In this document: one piece after another, positions 15,581-23,904 of the stretch | How positions within the stretch are numbered: position 1 is the stretch's first letter | Layout of the letters: every line of letters starts with the position of its first letter | Origin: Rahnella rivi | GTDB lineage: Bacteria > Pseudomonadota > Gammaproteobacteria > Enterobacterales > Enterobacteriaceae | NCBI RefSeq assembly: GCF_019049655.1 | Contig: NZ_JAFMOX010000039.1 | Location: 1 to 43,046, forward strand | DNA length: 43,046 bases | Direction of reading: 5' to 3' | Notes under the pieces: model-generated | What the model was told of the DNA's origin: nothing | Database searches by the model: none | What the model saw: the letters and a program-made list of their open reading frames with translations, nothing else | Program-made: the position numbers and the translations under genes

Positions 15581-15612
15581 CATAACATCGAAGTTGTTAC
15601 GGGTATGTTATG
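15581..15612 (+). promoter_or_regulatory. Inverted repeat and shared motif upstream of the AraC-type gene
   Basis: CATAACAT (15581-15588) and ATGTTATG (15605-15612) are perfect reverse complements 16 bases apart. Overlapping them, TGTTACGggtATGTTA (15595-15610) is the second copy of the motif at 14700-14715. It ends 27 bases before the start codon and is a likely site for autoregulation. Confidence 0.45.
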
Positions 15613-15638
15613 GTAAAAGGAAATCCCCGGAGGCTCAC

Positions 15639-16475
15639 ATGCTGACTGACGTCATTGAAACCCTTTTCCGATCGGTGTCCGGCAGCGGCGCGCCGGTGGT
15701 GCGCTTCCCGGATAACTCCCAGCCGCCGCCCGAACTGGCCTGTGTGGTGAGCTTTCCGCGTATCGAATTTGTGGTCGAAGGTGAGGTGCATGATCGCAGT
15801 ATCACCCGCGACAAGGGTTTACTCAGGCAGGGGGACGCCGTTTATATCCCCGGCGGGAAGTGGAATCTGACGGTATGGGACCGTCCCGCGGTGTTGCTGA
15901 GTATTCTGTTCAGCAAAGAAAAGCTGGGTTTCAGCCTGCAATTCTGGGATGGCAAGGCCTTCACCGGCACCGACAAACAGAGCGTGCCGCGCCTCGGCCC
16001 GCGCGTGGGATCCTTCCTGTTGCAGGCCATGAATGAAAGCGTTTCTCTTCCCGACGATCAGCAAACCGCCCGCTGCGTGGTGGCCGGATTGCTGAGCCAT
16101 TGCCTTGAGCAGTTATCCAACAGGGCCCAGGTGCTGACCCGCAGTGGCGCACTGTTTGAGATGGTGAAAAAATACATCGACGAAAATGCTTCGCTGCCGC
16201 TGACGCGGGAAAACGTGGCGAAACGCTTCCACATCACCCCCAATTACCTGTCGCATCTGTTCAGAAAATCCGGCGATATCGGCTTTAGCGAATACCTCAA
16301 TCACGTGCGTCTGGAGCGGGCGAAACTGCTGCTCAAAGGCTACGAGCTGAAAATTAAAGAAGTCGCGAGTCATTGCGGATTTGTGGACAGCAATTATTTC
16401 TGCCGTGTGTTTCGCAAAAGCACTGCGCGATCCCCTTCGCAATACCGCAGCCAGTGGCTGAGCCAGTTGCCCTGA
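15639..16475 (+). CDS. AraC-family transcriptional regulator
   Basis: This 278-residue protein has an N-terminal cupin-like sensor half (about residues 1-150, including GDAVYIPGGKWNLTVWDRP) and a C-terminal double helix-turn-helix (about residues 180-278). TRENVAKRFHITPNYLSHLF and IKEVASHCGFVDSNYFCRVF are the two recognition units. The frame is open from 15552, but the ATG at 15639 is chosen because GGAGG lies 7 bases ahead of it. The gene follows the dioxygenase gene on the same strand behind a terminator, so it has its own promoter. It probably controls that gene, but the inducer is unknown and the link rests on position and a shared promoter motif. Confidence 0.9.
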   Translation: MLTDVIETLFRSVSGSGAPVVRFPDNSQPPPELACVVSFPRIEFVVEGEVHDRSITRDKGLLRQGDAVYIPGGKWNLTVWDRPAVLLSILFSKEKLGFSLQFWDGKAFTGTDKQSVPRLGPRVGSFLLQAMNESVSLPDDQQTARCVVAGLLSHCLEQLSNRAQVLTRSGALFEMVKKYIDENASLPLTRENVAKRFHITPNYLSHLFRKSGDIGFSEYLNHVRLERAKLLLKGYELKIKEVASHCGFVDSNYFCRVFRKSTARSPSQYRSQWLSQLP

Positions 16476-16556
16476 TTTTTTTTGCATATTGTCACTCTGC
16501 GGTATTATTGCGGGTCTATGCTACTTTTTTTAACCCGTAATGATAAGGAATGAGTG

Positions 16557-17087
16557 ATGCACCAGCTCGTGTTGTTTTTATCTTTGTTCTGCATGGCCAG
16601 TTCGGCTTTCGCCAGCCCCGATGCGGCGACTTCTCTGGCTTCAGCGATGAATCAGCGCATGGCGGTGATGAAAGATGTGGCGGGGTATAAAGCGGCCCAT
16701 CATTTACCGGTTGAGGATTTGGTCAGGGAACAGAAAGTGCTGGCCGAAGCCCAGGAAGAGGCGGGGAAAGCGGGCGTGGACGCTCAGTCGGTCGCGCCGT
16801 TTATTCAGGCGCAGATGGATGCGGCGAAAGCCATTCAGTACCGCTATCTGGCAGACTGGCTGTCGCAGCCGGAACCTGAGTGGAAACCGGCCGATCTGGC
16901 GGACGTCAGAAAACGGATTTCACAGTACGACAAACTGATCCTCGACGCGCTCAGCCAGCAACTGAATGCCGGAGGATTCAGCAAGGAAGAGCGTGCGCGG
17001 ATGGTCAGCCTGCTCAACGCGCCGCACCTGAGTAATGCCGATAAACAGCGCCTGGCAGATTCACTGGGAATGATTAAACCTAAGTAA
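16557..17087 (+). CDS. Secreted (periplasmic) chorismate mutase, AroQ-gamma type
   Basis: This 176-residue protein has a signal peptide (residues 1-19, cleaved after Ala-Phe-Ala) and an all-helical AroQ domain. The catalytic residues expected for this class are visible: Arg34 in MNQRMAVMKDVAGYK, Lys45 at its end, and Arg57 in DLVREQKVL, with QAQMDAAKAIQYRYLADW forming the third helix. The monofunctional exported subclass (*AroQ) converts chorismate to prephenate outside the cytoplasm; its physiological role is not established. The ATG at 16557 has AAGGA 7 bases upstream; an in-frame GTG one codon earlier is a less likely start. The gene stands alone, convergent with the EamA gene. Confidence 0.88.
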   Translation: MHQLVLFLSLFCMASSAFASPDAATSLASAMNQRMAVMKDVAGYKAAHHLPVEDLVREQKVLAEAQEEAGKAGVDAQSVAPFIQAQMDAAKAIQYRYLADWLSQPEPEWKPADLADVRKRISQYDKLILDALSQQLNAGGFSKEERARMVSLLNAPHLSNADKQRLADSLGMIKPK

Positions 17088-17103
17088 AACCCCTCAACCC
17101 GGC

Positions 17104-17133
17104 GGGAATGGCGCACTTTTCGCTGCCATTCCC
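17104..17133. terminator. Hairpin between convergent chorismate mutase and EamA genes
   Basis: GGGAATGGC (17104-17112) and GCCATTCCC (17125-17133) pair perfectly around a 12-base loop, in the 58 bases between two convergent stop codons. No clear T-run follows on either strand, so its strength as a terminator is uncertain. Confidence 0.5.
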
Positions 17134-17145
17134 CCGTCTCTTGTT

Positions 17146-18060
17146 CTACGCCTGTGCCAGCCGGCGTCTCTTCACCGGCACCGTGATCCACAGCAGGCAG
17201 GCGACAATCAGGCCAATCCCCACCCAACCCAGAGCGGGCAGCCTTTCTCCGACTATCACCACGGCAAGCACCGCCGCAACGGCGGGTTCGAGCAGCGTAA
17301 TGGTGGTCGCCATACTGGCCGGAATGCGCGCCAGCCCGTAGCCGTAACAGAGATAGCCGATAAACATCGGGACCAGCGCCATGTAAATGCCGACGGCGGC
17401 GTTATTCCACGAGGCCAGCAACGGCGCGCCGGTAGCAAAGAGTACCGGCATCAGCATTATTCCGCCGAAGCCAAAGGTCGCCCCCATGGCGGTGCGCGAA
17501 GGAATTCCGCGCTGCATCAGATGACGCGCCGCCCAAGAGTAAAGGGCGTAGGTCAGACCGGCCAGCAGCCCGAGCGCAATGCCGGTGATCACCTCTGACT
17601 GCTGCGCCGTGGAGGAGGAGTGCGCACTTTCGGCCAGACAGAGCAGCACCATGCCTGCGACGCCCGCCGCCGCGCCGGTCATCCAGCGGCGCGTCAGGCG
17701 CTGTCCGTCAAGACCATATTCAATCAGTGCAGACAGCAGCGGTGCGGAACCGATGGAAATCACCGTCCCGACCGTCACCCCCGCCAGATGCATGGAGGCA
17801 TAAAACGCCAGCGGATACACCGCCACCGCCAGCGCACCGGTCAGCAACATCCGCCAGTGGTGGCGCAGCGTGGCGCGGTGACGGGCAATGCCCCGCAGGG
17901 CGATCAGCGCCTGTAACATGCCGCCAACGCCCATCGCCACCGCACCGATGGCAACGGCGCTGACGCCCGGCGCAAAGGTCGCCGCCGTTCCGGTGGTTCC
18001 CCACAACAGTGCGGCGATCAGCACGCCGCCCATGCCTGACATACGTTCACCGGGATTCAT
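17146..18060 (-). CDS. EamA/DMT-superfamily transporter
   Basis: This 304-residue inner-membrane protein has about ten hydrophobic helices arranged as two EamA halves: GMGGVLIAALLWGTTGTAATF at the start of the first, and GLLAGLTYALYSWAARHLM at the start of the second. Proteins of this type export amino acids, metabolites or drugs. The ATG at 18060 overlaps the stop of the TetR gene (ATGA), so the two are translated together; the frame extends upstream inside tetR without support. Being coupled to a TetR repressor with a palindromic operator suggests an inducible efflux system, but the substrate is unknown. Confidence 0.9.
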   Translation of the reverse strand: MNPGERMSGMGGVLIAALLWGTTGTAATFAPGVSAVAIGAVAMGVGGMLQALIALRGIARHRATLRHHWRMLLTGALAVAVYPLAFYASMHLAGVTVGTVISIGSAPLLSALIEYGLDGQRLTRRWMTGAAAGVAGMVLLCLAESAHSSSTAQQSEVITGIALGLLAGLTYALYSWAARHLMQRGIPSRTAMGATFGFGGIMLMPVLFATGAPLLASWNNAAVGIYMALVPMFIGYLCYGYGLARIPASMATTITLLEPAVAAVLAVVIVGERLPALGWVGIGLIVACLLWITVPVKRRRLAQA

Positions 18061-18650
18061 GCCTGCGTCGCCTCCATCATCTCTTCTGCCATCGCCATGG
18101 CCTGCCGGACACAATCGCCGTTGCCTTCAAGCCCCGCGCGGGACATGGCCCCTTCGAGCAGGAAGGAGAAGTGACGCGCCATCCGCTGCGCTTTGAGTTC
18201 ATCGCCGTTAAACAGGGTGAGAAGGTGGGCGGTCAGAATCGATTCCACCTGTTCTTTGTGCCCGCGCACCGTCGTTCTGCCGGGGGCGCCGGCGGGTAAC
18301 TCTGCGGCGGCGTTGAGTAATCCGCAACCGCGAAAGCCGCGCTCATAGGCGAATTCCGCGTGATCCTCATACGCCAGAAATACCGCCAGCACGCCTTCTC
18401 TGGCGTCAGAAGTCTGTTGCAGACGGCGGCTGTAGAGCATCAGCCATTCGTCGTGGCGGATCTCAATGTACGTGGCCACCAGTTCAGCTTTGGATTCGAA
18501 ATTGTTGTAGAGGCTTTTTTTGGCCACACCGGCTTTTTTGACGATGGCATCAATGCCCGTCGCAGCGATGCCATCGTTGTAAAACAACACTCTGGCCGCG
18601 CCCAGCAGGCGGTCGCGGGCGCTTTCTGCGGGAGAATCGGAGACTGGCAT
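18057..18650 (-). CDS. TetR/AcrR-family transcriptional regulator
   Basis: This 197-residue regulator has an N-terminal TetR helix-turn-helix (about residues 10-58; LLGAARVLFYNDGIAATGID and GVAKKSLYNNFESKAELV) and a helical ligand-binding C-terminal domain. It likely represses its own operon with the EamA transporter, whose start codon overlaps its stop, and releases DNA on binding a transported compound. Overlapping palindromes 29-54 bases upstream of the ATG are the obvious operator. The HemJ/CopD-like gene diverges about 200 bases away and could also fall under its control. Confidence 0.9.
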   Translation of the reverse strand: MPVSDSPAESARDRLLGAARVLFYNDGIAATGIDAIVKKAGVAKKSLYNNFESKAELVATYIEIRHDEWLMLYSRRLQQTSDAREGVLAVFLAYEDHAEFAYERGFRGCGLLNAAAELPAGAPGRTTVRGHKEQVESILTAHLLTLFNGDELKAQRMARHFSFLLEGAMSRAGLEGNGDCVRQAMAMAEEMMEATQA

Positions 18651-18678
18651 GGCGCAATTCCTTCGGGGTGAGTAAGTG

Positions 18679-18704
18679 GTAGGTATACCAGTCTACCTAC
18701 TGGT
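18679..18704. promoter_or_regulatory. Overlapping palindromes, probable TetR operator
   Basis: GTAGGTA (18679-18685) and TACCTAC (18694-18700) are perfect reverse complements 8 bases apart. Overlapping them, ACCAGT (18687-18692) and ACTGGT (18699-18704) form a second palindrome 6 bases apart. The site lies just upstream of the TetR gene and fits the size of TetR-family operators. Binding by that protein is inference. Confidence 0.65.
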
Positions 18705-18850
18705 GACGAAAAACGAAAGGGACAAAGTGGACGGGTTAACCGTGCCTTTACTGGGGGAAAGAGACATAATCCGGTAAAAGCCGTTTGCAGACAGCGGGTT
18801 GGTTCTGTCCGGCAGAGCAATATGTCGTTAACTTTCAGAAGGAATAAAAC

Positions 18851-19276
18851 ATGCTTCATGAGTGGCTGAATGCCGTACACGTTATTGCAGGGGTGTTGTG
18901 GATTGGCGGAATGATGGGGATGGCGATGGTTTTCGCGGTCACCGGCAACGCGGCGGCGAAGGAGGCCAGCCAGGCGGCGCTGCTCGGCTATGTGCGCAAA
19001 TGGAACCGCTGCGTCACCAGCCCGGCGATGCTCCTGCTTTGGATCGCCGGTATCTGGATGATTGTCAGTTACGGCAAATTTCCGCACGCCTGGTTGCTGA
19101 TCAAACTGCTGGTGGTGGTGGGGCTTTCCGCCCTTCACGGCATGCTTTCCGGTGAACTTCGCCGCCGTGCAATCGGCCAGCCGACCAAAAACTTCGCCAT
19201 TTTAGGTAAGGCGTCGGCAATTATCGTGGTGGCCGTGGCAGTGATCGGGGTGTTAGCGGTGATCAGACCCTTTTAA
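18851..19276 (+). CDS. HemJ/CopD-like four-helix membrane protein
   Basis: This 141-residue inner-membrane protein has four predicted helices. It shares the layout of the HemJ/CopD family: WLNAVHVIAGVLWIGGMMGM (helix 1 with a conserved His), VRKWNRCVTSPAMLLLWIAGIW (helix 2), HAWLLIKLLVVVGLSALHGML (helix 3 with a second His) and the C-terminal VIRPF. HemJ is the quinone-linked protoporphyrinogen oxidase of bacteria without HemG or HemY, and CopD relatives act in copper handling. Resemblance is structural rather than close, so either role is unproven. AAGGA lies 8 bases before the ATG, and a terminator follows. It diverges from the TetR-EamA pair. Confidence 0.7.
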   Translation: MLHEWLNAVHVIAGVLWIGGMMGMAMVFAVTGNAAAKEASQAALLGYVRKWNRCVTSPAMLLLWIAGIWMIVSYGKFPHAWLLIKLLVVVGLSALHGMLSGELRRRAIGQPTKNFAILGKASAIIVVAVAVIGVLAVIRPF

Positions 19277-19317
19277 CGGTGCGGCAGTGACCGGCTAAAA
19301 CGGCCTTAACCGGCAAC

Positions 19318-19347
19318 AAAAAATCCACGCTCAGACGTGGATTTTTT
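19318..19347 (+). terminator. Rho-independent terminator after the HemJ/CopD-like gene
   Basis: AAAAAATCCACG (19318-19329) and CGTGGATTTTTT (19336-19347) form a perfect stem with a 6-base loop and a T-run. The flanking A and T runs would let it work in both directions. Confidence 0.92.
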
Positions 19348-19460
19348 ATTGGCATCAATTTCGTAACAAACACTAAACATTTTCAGCTTAACCCGCTGGC
19401 GGCGCTGTGAGAAACTGGCAATGATTGCGCAAACATTCTAATTTTTGACACCCGAAAACA

Positions 19461-20495
19461 GTGGGCAATGCTTTGAATAACACCCAAAAAACCTATAAGA
19501 ATCGAACCCGTTCTGCCACGCTCGAAGATGTGGCGAAAGAAGCCGGTCTGTCACCGATGACGGTGAGCAGGGCGCTGAATAACCCGAAAGTGGTGCGCCC
19601 GGCGACTATCTCCCGCGTGATGGATGCGGTGAATATTACCGGCTACATCCCCAACATGCTGGCCGGCGGGCTGGCGACCAGCCGCACCAAGCTTATCGCC
19701 GTGGTAGTGCCGCAGATTAATAACAATATGTTTGTCGATACCGTGCAGGCGATAAGCGATGAGCTGGCGCTGCGCGGTTACCACATGTTGCTGTGCATTG
19801 TCGGCTACGAGCCGGAGGCGGAAACGGACATTGTGGCGACACTGCTTTCCCGCCGCCCGGACGGCATCGTGCTCACCGGTATTCATCACACCTCAGAACT
19901 GAAACGCATTATTCTGAACGCCAATATTCCCGTGGTTGAAATCTGGGATTTAACGCCCACGCCCATCGACATGCTGATCGGCTTCTCCCATGAAAAAGTC
20001 GGCAACGCGATTGGCGCGTATTTTCTGGATAAAGGCTTCACCCGCTTCGGCTTTATCTGTGCCTCTGACCGCCGCGCGGTGGTGCGGAAAAAGGGTGCGC
20101 AGGCGGTGTTGCGCACCCGGCCTGAGCATGAGATTGAAGAGCTGATTGTCTCCCGTCCGGCGAATATGGAGATCGGGCGCAATGCGCTGCGTCAGATGAT
20201 GGCGGAGGGTAAACGTTTCGATGCCATCATTTGCAGTTCTGACACGCTGGCGCAGGGCGCGATTATGGAGGCGGAAGCGCAGGGGTTGCGGGTGCCGGGC
20301 GATCTGTCGGTTATCGGCTTCGCAGACCTGAATTTTGCCGCCCACAACCGCCCGGCGATAACCACCGTAAGTGTGGATAAGTGGGAACTCGGGGTGAAGG
20401 CGGCCCGGATGCTGGCGGATAAAATCGAAGGCATTCCGGTGGCGGAAAGCGTGGTGGATCTCGGCTATTCGCTAGTGATCCGCGAATCCGCATAA
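19461..20495 (+). CDS. LacI-family transcriptional regulator (GntR/IdnR-like)
   Basis: This 344-residue regulator has a LacI helix-turn-helix at about residues 19-45 (ATLEDVAKEAGLSPMTVSRAL) and the usual hinge. A periplasmic-binding-protein-like core follows, with LIAVVVPQINNNMFVDTVQ and SVIGFADLNFAAHNRPAITTV. The core resembles the gluconate regulators GntR and IdnR more than sugar repressors. No ATG precedes the helix-turn-helix; GTG at 19461 or TTG at 19473 must be used, and neither has a strong ribosome-binding site. No transporter or kinase gene lies beside it: ydgJ starts 156 bases downstream on the same strand. Its target is therefore unclear. Confidence 0.88.
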   Translation: MGNALNNTQKTYKNRTRSATLEDVAKEAGLSPMTVSRALNNPKVVRPATISRVMDAVNITGYIPNMLAGGLATSRTKLIAVVVPQINNNMFVDTVQAISDELALRGYHMLLCIVGYEPEAETDIVATLLSRRPDGIVLTGIHHTSELKRIILNANIPVVEIWDLTPTPIDMLIGFSHEKVGNAIGAYFLDKGFTRFGFICASDRRAVVRKKGAQAVLRTRPEHEIEELIVSRPANMEIGRNALRQMMAEGKRFDAIICSSDTLAQGAIMEAEAQGLRVPGDLSVIGFADLNFAAHNRPAITTVSVDKWELGVKAARMLADKIEGIPVAESVVDLGYSLVIRESA

Positions 20496-20651
20496 GGCCA
20501 TCAGGGAATATCTCGCGGGGATTTATGCCTGCATCACAGCGGCTTATCACCTTTAGAAAACGTAATTTTAACTTGTTCGCCACCTTATCCTGGTGTCAAA
20601 TCAGACACATTGCGTCCTGACGGGCAAGACCGTTAACAAAAGGAAAATACT

Positions 20652-21695
20652 ATGTCTCAAACTCTGCGGGTTGGCCTCATCGGTTATGGCTTCGCCAGCA
20701 AAACCTTCCACTCACCGCTGATCGACGGCACGCCGGGTCTGGAACTGGCCGTGGTGTCGAGCAGTGATGCCGGAAAAGTGCATGCAGAATGGCCGCAGGT
20801 CAGGGTAGTGGATTCCCCTGAGAAGGTGTTTGCCGATCCGGATATCGATCTGGTGGTGATCCCCACGCCAAACACCACGCACTTCCCGCTGGCGAAACTG
20901 GCGCTGGAAGCGGGTAAGCACGTCATCGTCGATAAACCCTTTACCGTCACGCTGGAAGAGGCCCGCGAGCTGGATGCGCTGGCGCGTGAAAAAGGCAAAG
21001 TGCTGTCGGTGTTCCATAACCGCCGCTGGGACTCCGATTTCCTGACCGTGAAAACGCTGATCAACGAAGGTTCTCTTGGCGATATCGTTTATTTCGAATC
21101 GCATTACGATCGTTACAAACCGCAGGTGCTGGAACGCTGGCGTGAGAGCGCGGCGCAGGGCAGCGGCATCTGGTATGACTTAGGATCGCATCTGCTGGAT
21201 CAGGCATTGCAGTTGTTCGGTACGCCGGACACCTTACAGGCCGATCTGGCGGTGCTGCGCCCCGGCGGTAAAGCGGTGGATTATTTCAACGCCGTGCTGA
21301 CCTATCCGCGCCGTCGCGTGGTGCTGCACAGCACCGTCTACGCCGTGGCCGAAACGGCGCGCTTTATCGTACAGGGCGAAAAAGGCAGCTATGTGAAATT
21401 CGGGCTGGATCCTCAGGAAGATCGTCTGAAAGCGGGCGAACGTTTGCCGCAGGCTGACTGGGGTTACGACATGCGCGATGGCGTGGTGACGCTGAGCCAT
21501 GACGGCGTGCTGGCGGAAAAATCGCTGCTGACCCTGCCGGGCAACTATCCGGCCTATTACGCCGGTGTGCGTGATGCGATTAACGGCCAGGGTGAAAATC
21601 CGGTGCCCGCGGGCGACGCTATCCGCGTGATGGAACTGATCGAACTGGGTATGCAATCTTCTGAGCAACGCGCGACGCTGAACGTCAAAAAATAA
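20652..21695 (+). CDS. ydgJ: Gfo/Idh/MocA-family NAD(P)-dependent oxidoreductase YdgJ
   Basis: This 347-residue protein (E. coli YdgJ has 346) has an N-terminal Rossmann fold, GLIGYGFASKTFHSPL, the family Lys in VIVDKPFTVTLEEAREL, and a C-terminal alpha/beta domain with SGIWYDLGSHLLDQAL carrying the catalytic Asp/His pair. It is a predicted sugar or polyol dehydrogenase of unknown substrate. The ribosome-binding site AAAAGGAAAA precedes the ATG. Its place near add, malY and malX matches the enterobacterial order, where ydgJ neighbours add; here a transporter gene follows ydgJ after 60 bases and separates it from add. Confidence 0.92.
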   Translation: MSQTLRVGLIGYGFASKTFHSPLIDGTPGLELAVVSSSDAGKVHAEWPQVRVVDSPEKVFADPDIDLVVIPTPNTTHFPLAKLALEAGKHVIVDKPFTVTLEEARELDALAREKGKVLSVFHNRRWDSDFLTVKTLINEGSLGDIVYFESHYDRYKPQVLERWRESAAQGSGIWYDLGSHLLDQALQLFGTPDTLQADLAVLRPGGKAVDYFNAVLTYPRRRVVLHSTVYAVAETARFIVQGEKGSYVKFGLDPQEDRLKAGERLPQADWGYDMRDGVVTLSHDGVLAEKSLLTLPGNYPAYYAGVRDAINGQGENPVPAGDAIRVMELIELGMQSSEQRATLNVKK

Positions 21696-21755
21696 GTCGC
21701 CGTTGTTATTTTCACGAGGTGTTAACCGCACCTGTTTATCTGGCAAGGAAGGTCC

Positions 21756-22766
21756 ATGTCCTGGTTAAAAATCGATAAGTTTTTGCTGATTCTGATCTGT
21801 GTGGTGGTGGTCGCGTCGTTCTTTCCTTGTGAAGGGATTTACAAAACGATCTTCGAACACCTGACCACCGCGGCCATCGCGCTGCTGTTCTTTATGCACG
21901 GCGCGAAGTTGTCCCGCGAAGCGATCATGTCGGGGATCGGCCACTGGCGTTTACACGTTGTCGTTTTCCTCAGCACCTTCGCACTGTTCCCGCTGCTGGG
22001 GCTGGGGATGAAATGGCTGGTGCCGGTGGGGATTTTAACCCCGACGCTGTATTACGGTTTTCTGTATCTCTGCGCGCTGCCTGCCACCGTGCAGTCGGCC
22101 ATCGCCTACACCTCGGTGGCGGGCGGGAATATTCCGGCGGCGATTTGCAGCGCGTCGGCCTCCAGCATTCTCGGCGTTTTCCTTTCGCCGGTGCTGGTGG
22201 GCCTGCTGATGCATACGCAGGGCGGCACCAGCGATACGCTGCATGCCATCGGGTCGATCGTGTTGCAACTGATGGTACCTTTCATCATCGGGCATCTGTG
22301 CCGTCCGCTGATCGGGGGCTGGGTGCAGCGACATAAGAAAATCGTTAACGTGACCGACCGCTCTTCCATCCTGCTGGTGGTGTACGTGGCCTTCAGCGCG
22401 GCGGTAGTGGAAGGGATCTGGCATCAGATTGACGGCTGGTCACTGCTGGCGGTGCTGGGTTGCTCGATTGTGCTGCTGACCATTGTGTTGATCATCAATA
22501 CGTTTGTGGCGCGCTTGTTTGGCTTTAACACTAAAGATGAAATCACCATTGTCTTCTGCGGGTCGAAGAAGAGCCTGGCGAACGGGATCCCGATGGCGAA
22601 CGTGTTGTTCCCGGCGGCAGCCGTCGGGGCGATGGTCTTACCGCTGATGATTTTCCACCAGATCCAGCTGATGGTGTGCGCGGTGCTGGCCTCGCGTTAT
22701 GCCAGACGCGTGGCGCGTGAAGACGCGGCTGCACAGGTGAAAAAAGAAGACGTGACATCAGCATAA
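21756..22766 (+). CDS. Bile acid:sodium symporter (SBF) family transporter, YfeH-like
   Basis: This 336-residue inner-membrane protein has about ten hydrophobic segments. It begins MSWLKIDKFLLILICVVVVAS and includes LLFFMHGAKLSREAI, LPATVQSAIAYTSVAGGNIPAA (the conserved ion-binding crossover region) and FCGSKKSLANGIPMANVLFP. These are characteristic of the YfeH/SLC10A7 branch of the SBF family, whose substrates are mostly unknown. AAGGAAGG lies upstream of the ATG. It follows ydgJ by 60 bases on the same strand without an obvious terminator between, so the two may be cotranscribed. A bidirectional terminator separates it from the convergent add gene. Confidence 0.9.
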   Translation: MSWLKIDKFLLILICVVVVASFFPCEGIYKTIFEHLTTAAIALLFFMHGAKLSREAIMSGIGHWRLHVVVFLSTFALFPLLGLGMKWLVPVGILTPTLYYGFLYLCALPATVQSAIAYTSVAGGNIPAAICSASASSILGVFLSPVLVGLLMHTQGGTSDTLHAIGSIVLQLMVPFIIGHLCRPLIGGWVQRHKKIVNVTDRSSILLVVYVAFSAAVVEGIWHQIDGWSLLAVLGCSIVLLTIVLIINTFVARLFGFNTKDEITIVFCGSKKSLANGIPMANVLFPAAAVGAMVLPLMIFHQIQLMVCAVLASRYARRVAREDAAAQVKKEDVTSA

Positions 22767-22783
22767 CCGGCTGACAGAAAGAC

Positions 22784-22814
22784 AAAAGGGCGAGAATCAT
22801 TCTCGCCCTTTTTT
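22784..22814. terminator. Bidirectional terminator between the SBF transporter and add
   Basis: AAAAGGGCGAGAAT (22784-22797) and ATTCTCGCCCTTTT (22799-22812) form a long perfect stem followed by a T-run on the plus strand, with a shorter T-run on the minus strand. It lies between two convergent stop codons. Confidence 0.92.
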
Positions 22815-22830
22815 ATGGAGTCAGAAACAG

Positions 22831-23829
22831 TTACGCCGAGACTTTGTCGCGGATTGCCTGTTTTTCCGCATCGGTCAGGAAGGCCATGGTCAGGCCGTTT
22901 TCCTGCGCTTTGCGGATTTCATTTTGCGTCAGGCCCGCGGCTGGCGCGGCAACGTTGTACTCGTTGGCGATTTCAATGCCCTGAACCGCCGGGTCATCGG
23001 TATTGATCGACGCCAGAACGCCGTGACGCAGGAACGTCGCCAGCGGGTGCTGCTCAAGCGACGCCACGGTGCTGGTTTGAATATTGGAGGTCAGGCAGGA
23101 TTCGATACCAATCTGGTGCTTCGCCAGGAAATCCATCAGCGTCGGATCTTGCGCCGCTTTCACGCCGTGGCCGATACGCTCAGCGCCCAGTTCACGGATG
23201 GCCTGCCAGATGCTTTCAGGGCCTGCCGCTTCACCGGCGTGAACGGTAATACGCCAGCCTGCATCACGCGCGCGGTTAAAGTGGCTGAGGAAAAGACTGC
23301 CCGGAAAACCGAGTTCATCACCGGCCAGATCCAGCGCGGTAATACCGTCGCGGTGCGCCAGCAGGCCTTCGAGCTCCTGCACGCAGGCATCTTCACCAAA
23401 AGTACGGCTCAGAATACCGATCAGACGCACATCGATATCATGATTTTTTTGCCCTTCACAGATCCCTTCGATCACCGCTTCCACCACGCCGGCAACCGGC
23501 AAATTGTGATTCATCGCCATGTAGTACGGCGAGAAACGCAGCTCGGTGTAATGCAAACCGGCCTTCGCGGCATCTTCCACGTTTTCTTTGGCAACGCGAC
23601 GGCAGGCGTCGATGTCGCCCAGCACTTTCACGCCCCAGTCCAGTTTTTGCAGGAAGCTGACCAGATCCGGTTCCGCGTGCATCACCTGCACGTGCGGGCG
23701 CAGGGCGTCGAGTTCGTCAGCAGGCAGGGTCAGATTAAACTGACGACCTAAATCGAGAATGGTTTGAGCGCGAATGTTGCCATCAAGGTGGCGGTGGATA
23801 TCAGTGAGGGGAAGGCGTGTGTCGATCAT
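22831..23829 (-). CDS. add: Adenosine deaminase
   Basis: This 332-residue cytoplasmic enzyme converts adenosine and deoxyadenosine to inosine and deoxyinosine in purine salvage. It follows E. coli Add closely: zinc ligands His12 and His14 in DIHRHLDGN, the [13 protein letters not shown] segment, [15 protein letters not shown] with the catalytic Glu, ERIGHG, and SINTDDPA with the zinc-bound Asp. The ATG at 23829 matches the E. coli start (MIDT); a GTG three codons upstream is also in frame. It runs in the same direction as malX and malY but is separated from malY by about 200 bases with repeat-like hairpins, so it probably has its own promoter. Confidence 0.97.
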   Translation of the reverse strand: MIDTRLPLTDIHRHLDGNIRAQTILDLGRQFNLTLPADELDALRPHVQVMHAEPDLVSFLQKLDWGVKVLGDIDACRRVAKENVEDAAKAGLHYTELRFSPYYMAMNHNLPVAGVVEAVIEGICEGQKNHDIDVRLIGILSRTFGEDACVQELEGLLAHRDGITALDLAGDELGFPGSLFLSHFNRARDAGWRITVHAGEAAGPESIWQAIRELGAERIGHGVKAAQDPTLMDFLAKHQIGIESCLTSNIQTSTVASLEQHPLATFLRHGVLASINTDDPAVQGIEIANEYNVAAPAAGLTQNEIRKAQENGLTMAFLTDAEKQAIRDKVSA

Positions 23830-23904
23830 GGTGTGCACTCATTATTATTGAAATGTGCGGGGCATTATAACTGGATTTAGTTGCGCAACAAGGAAGGTTT
23901 TGGT

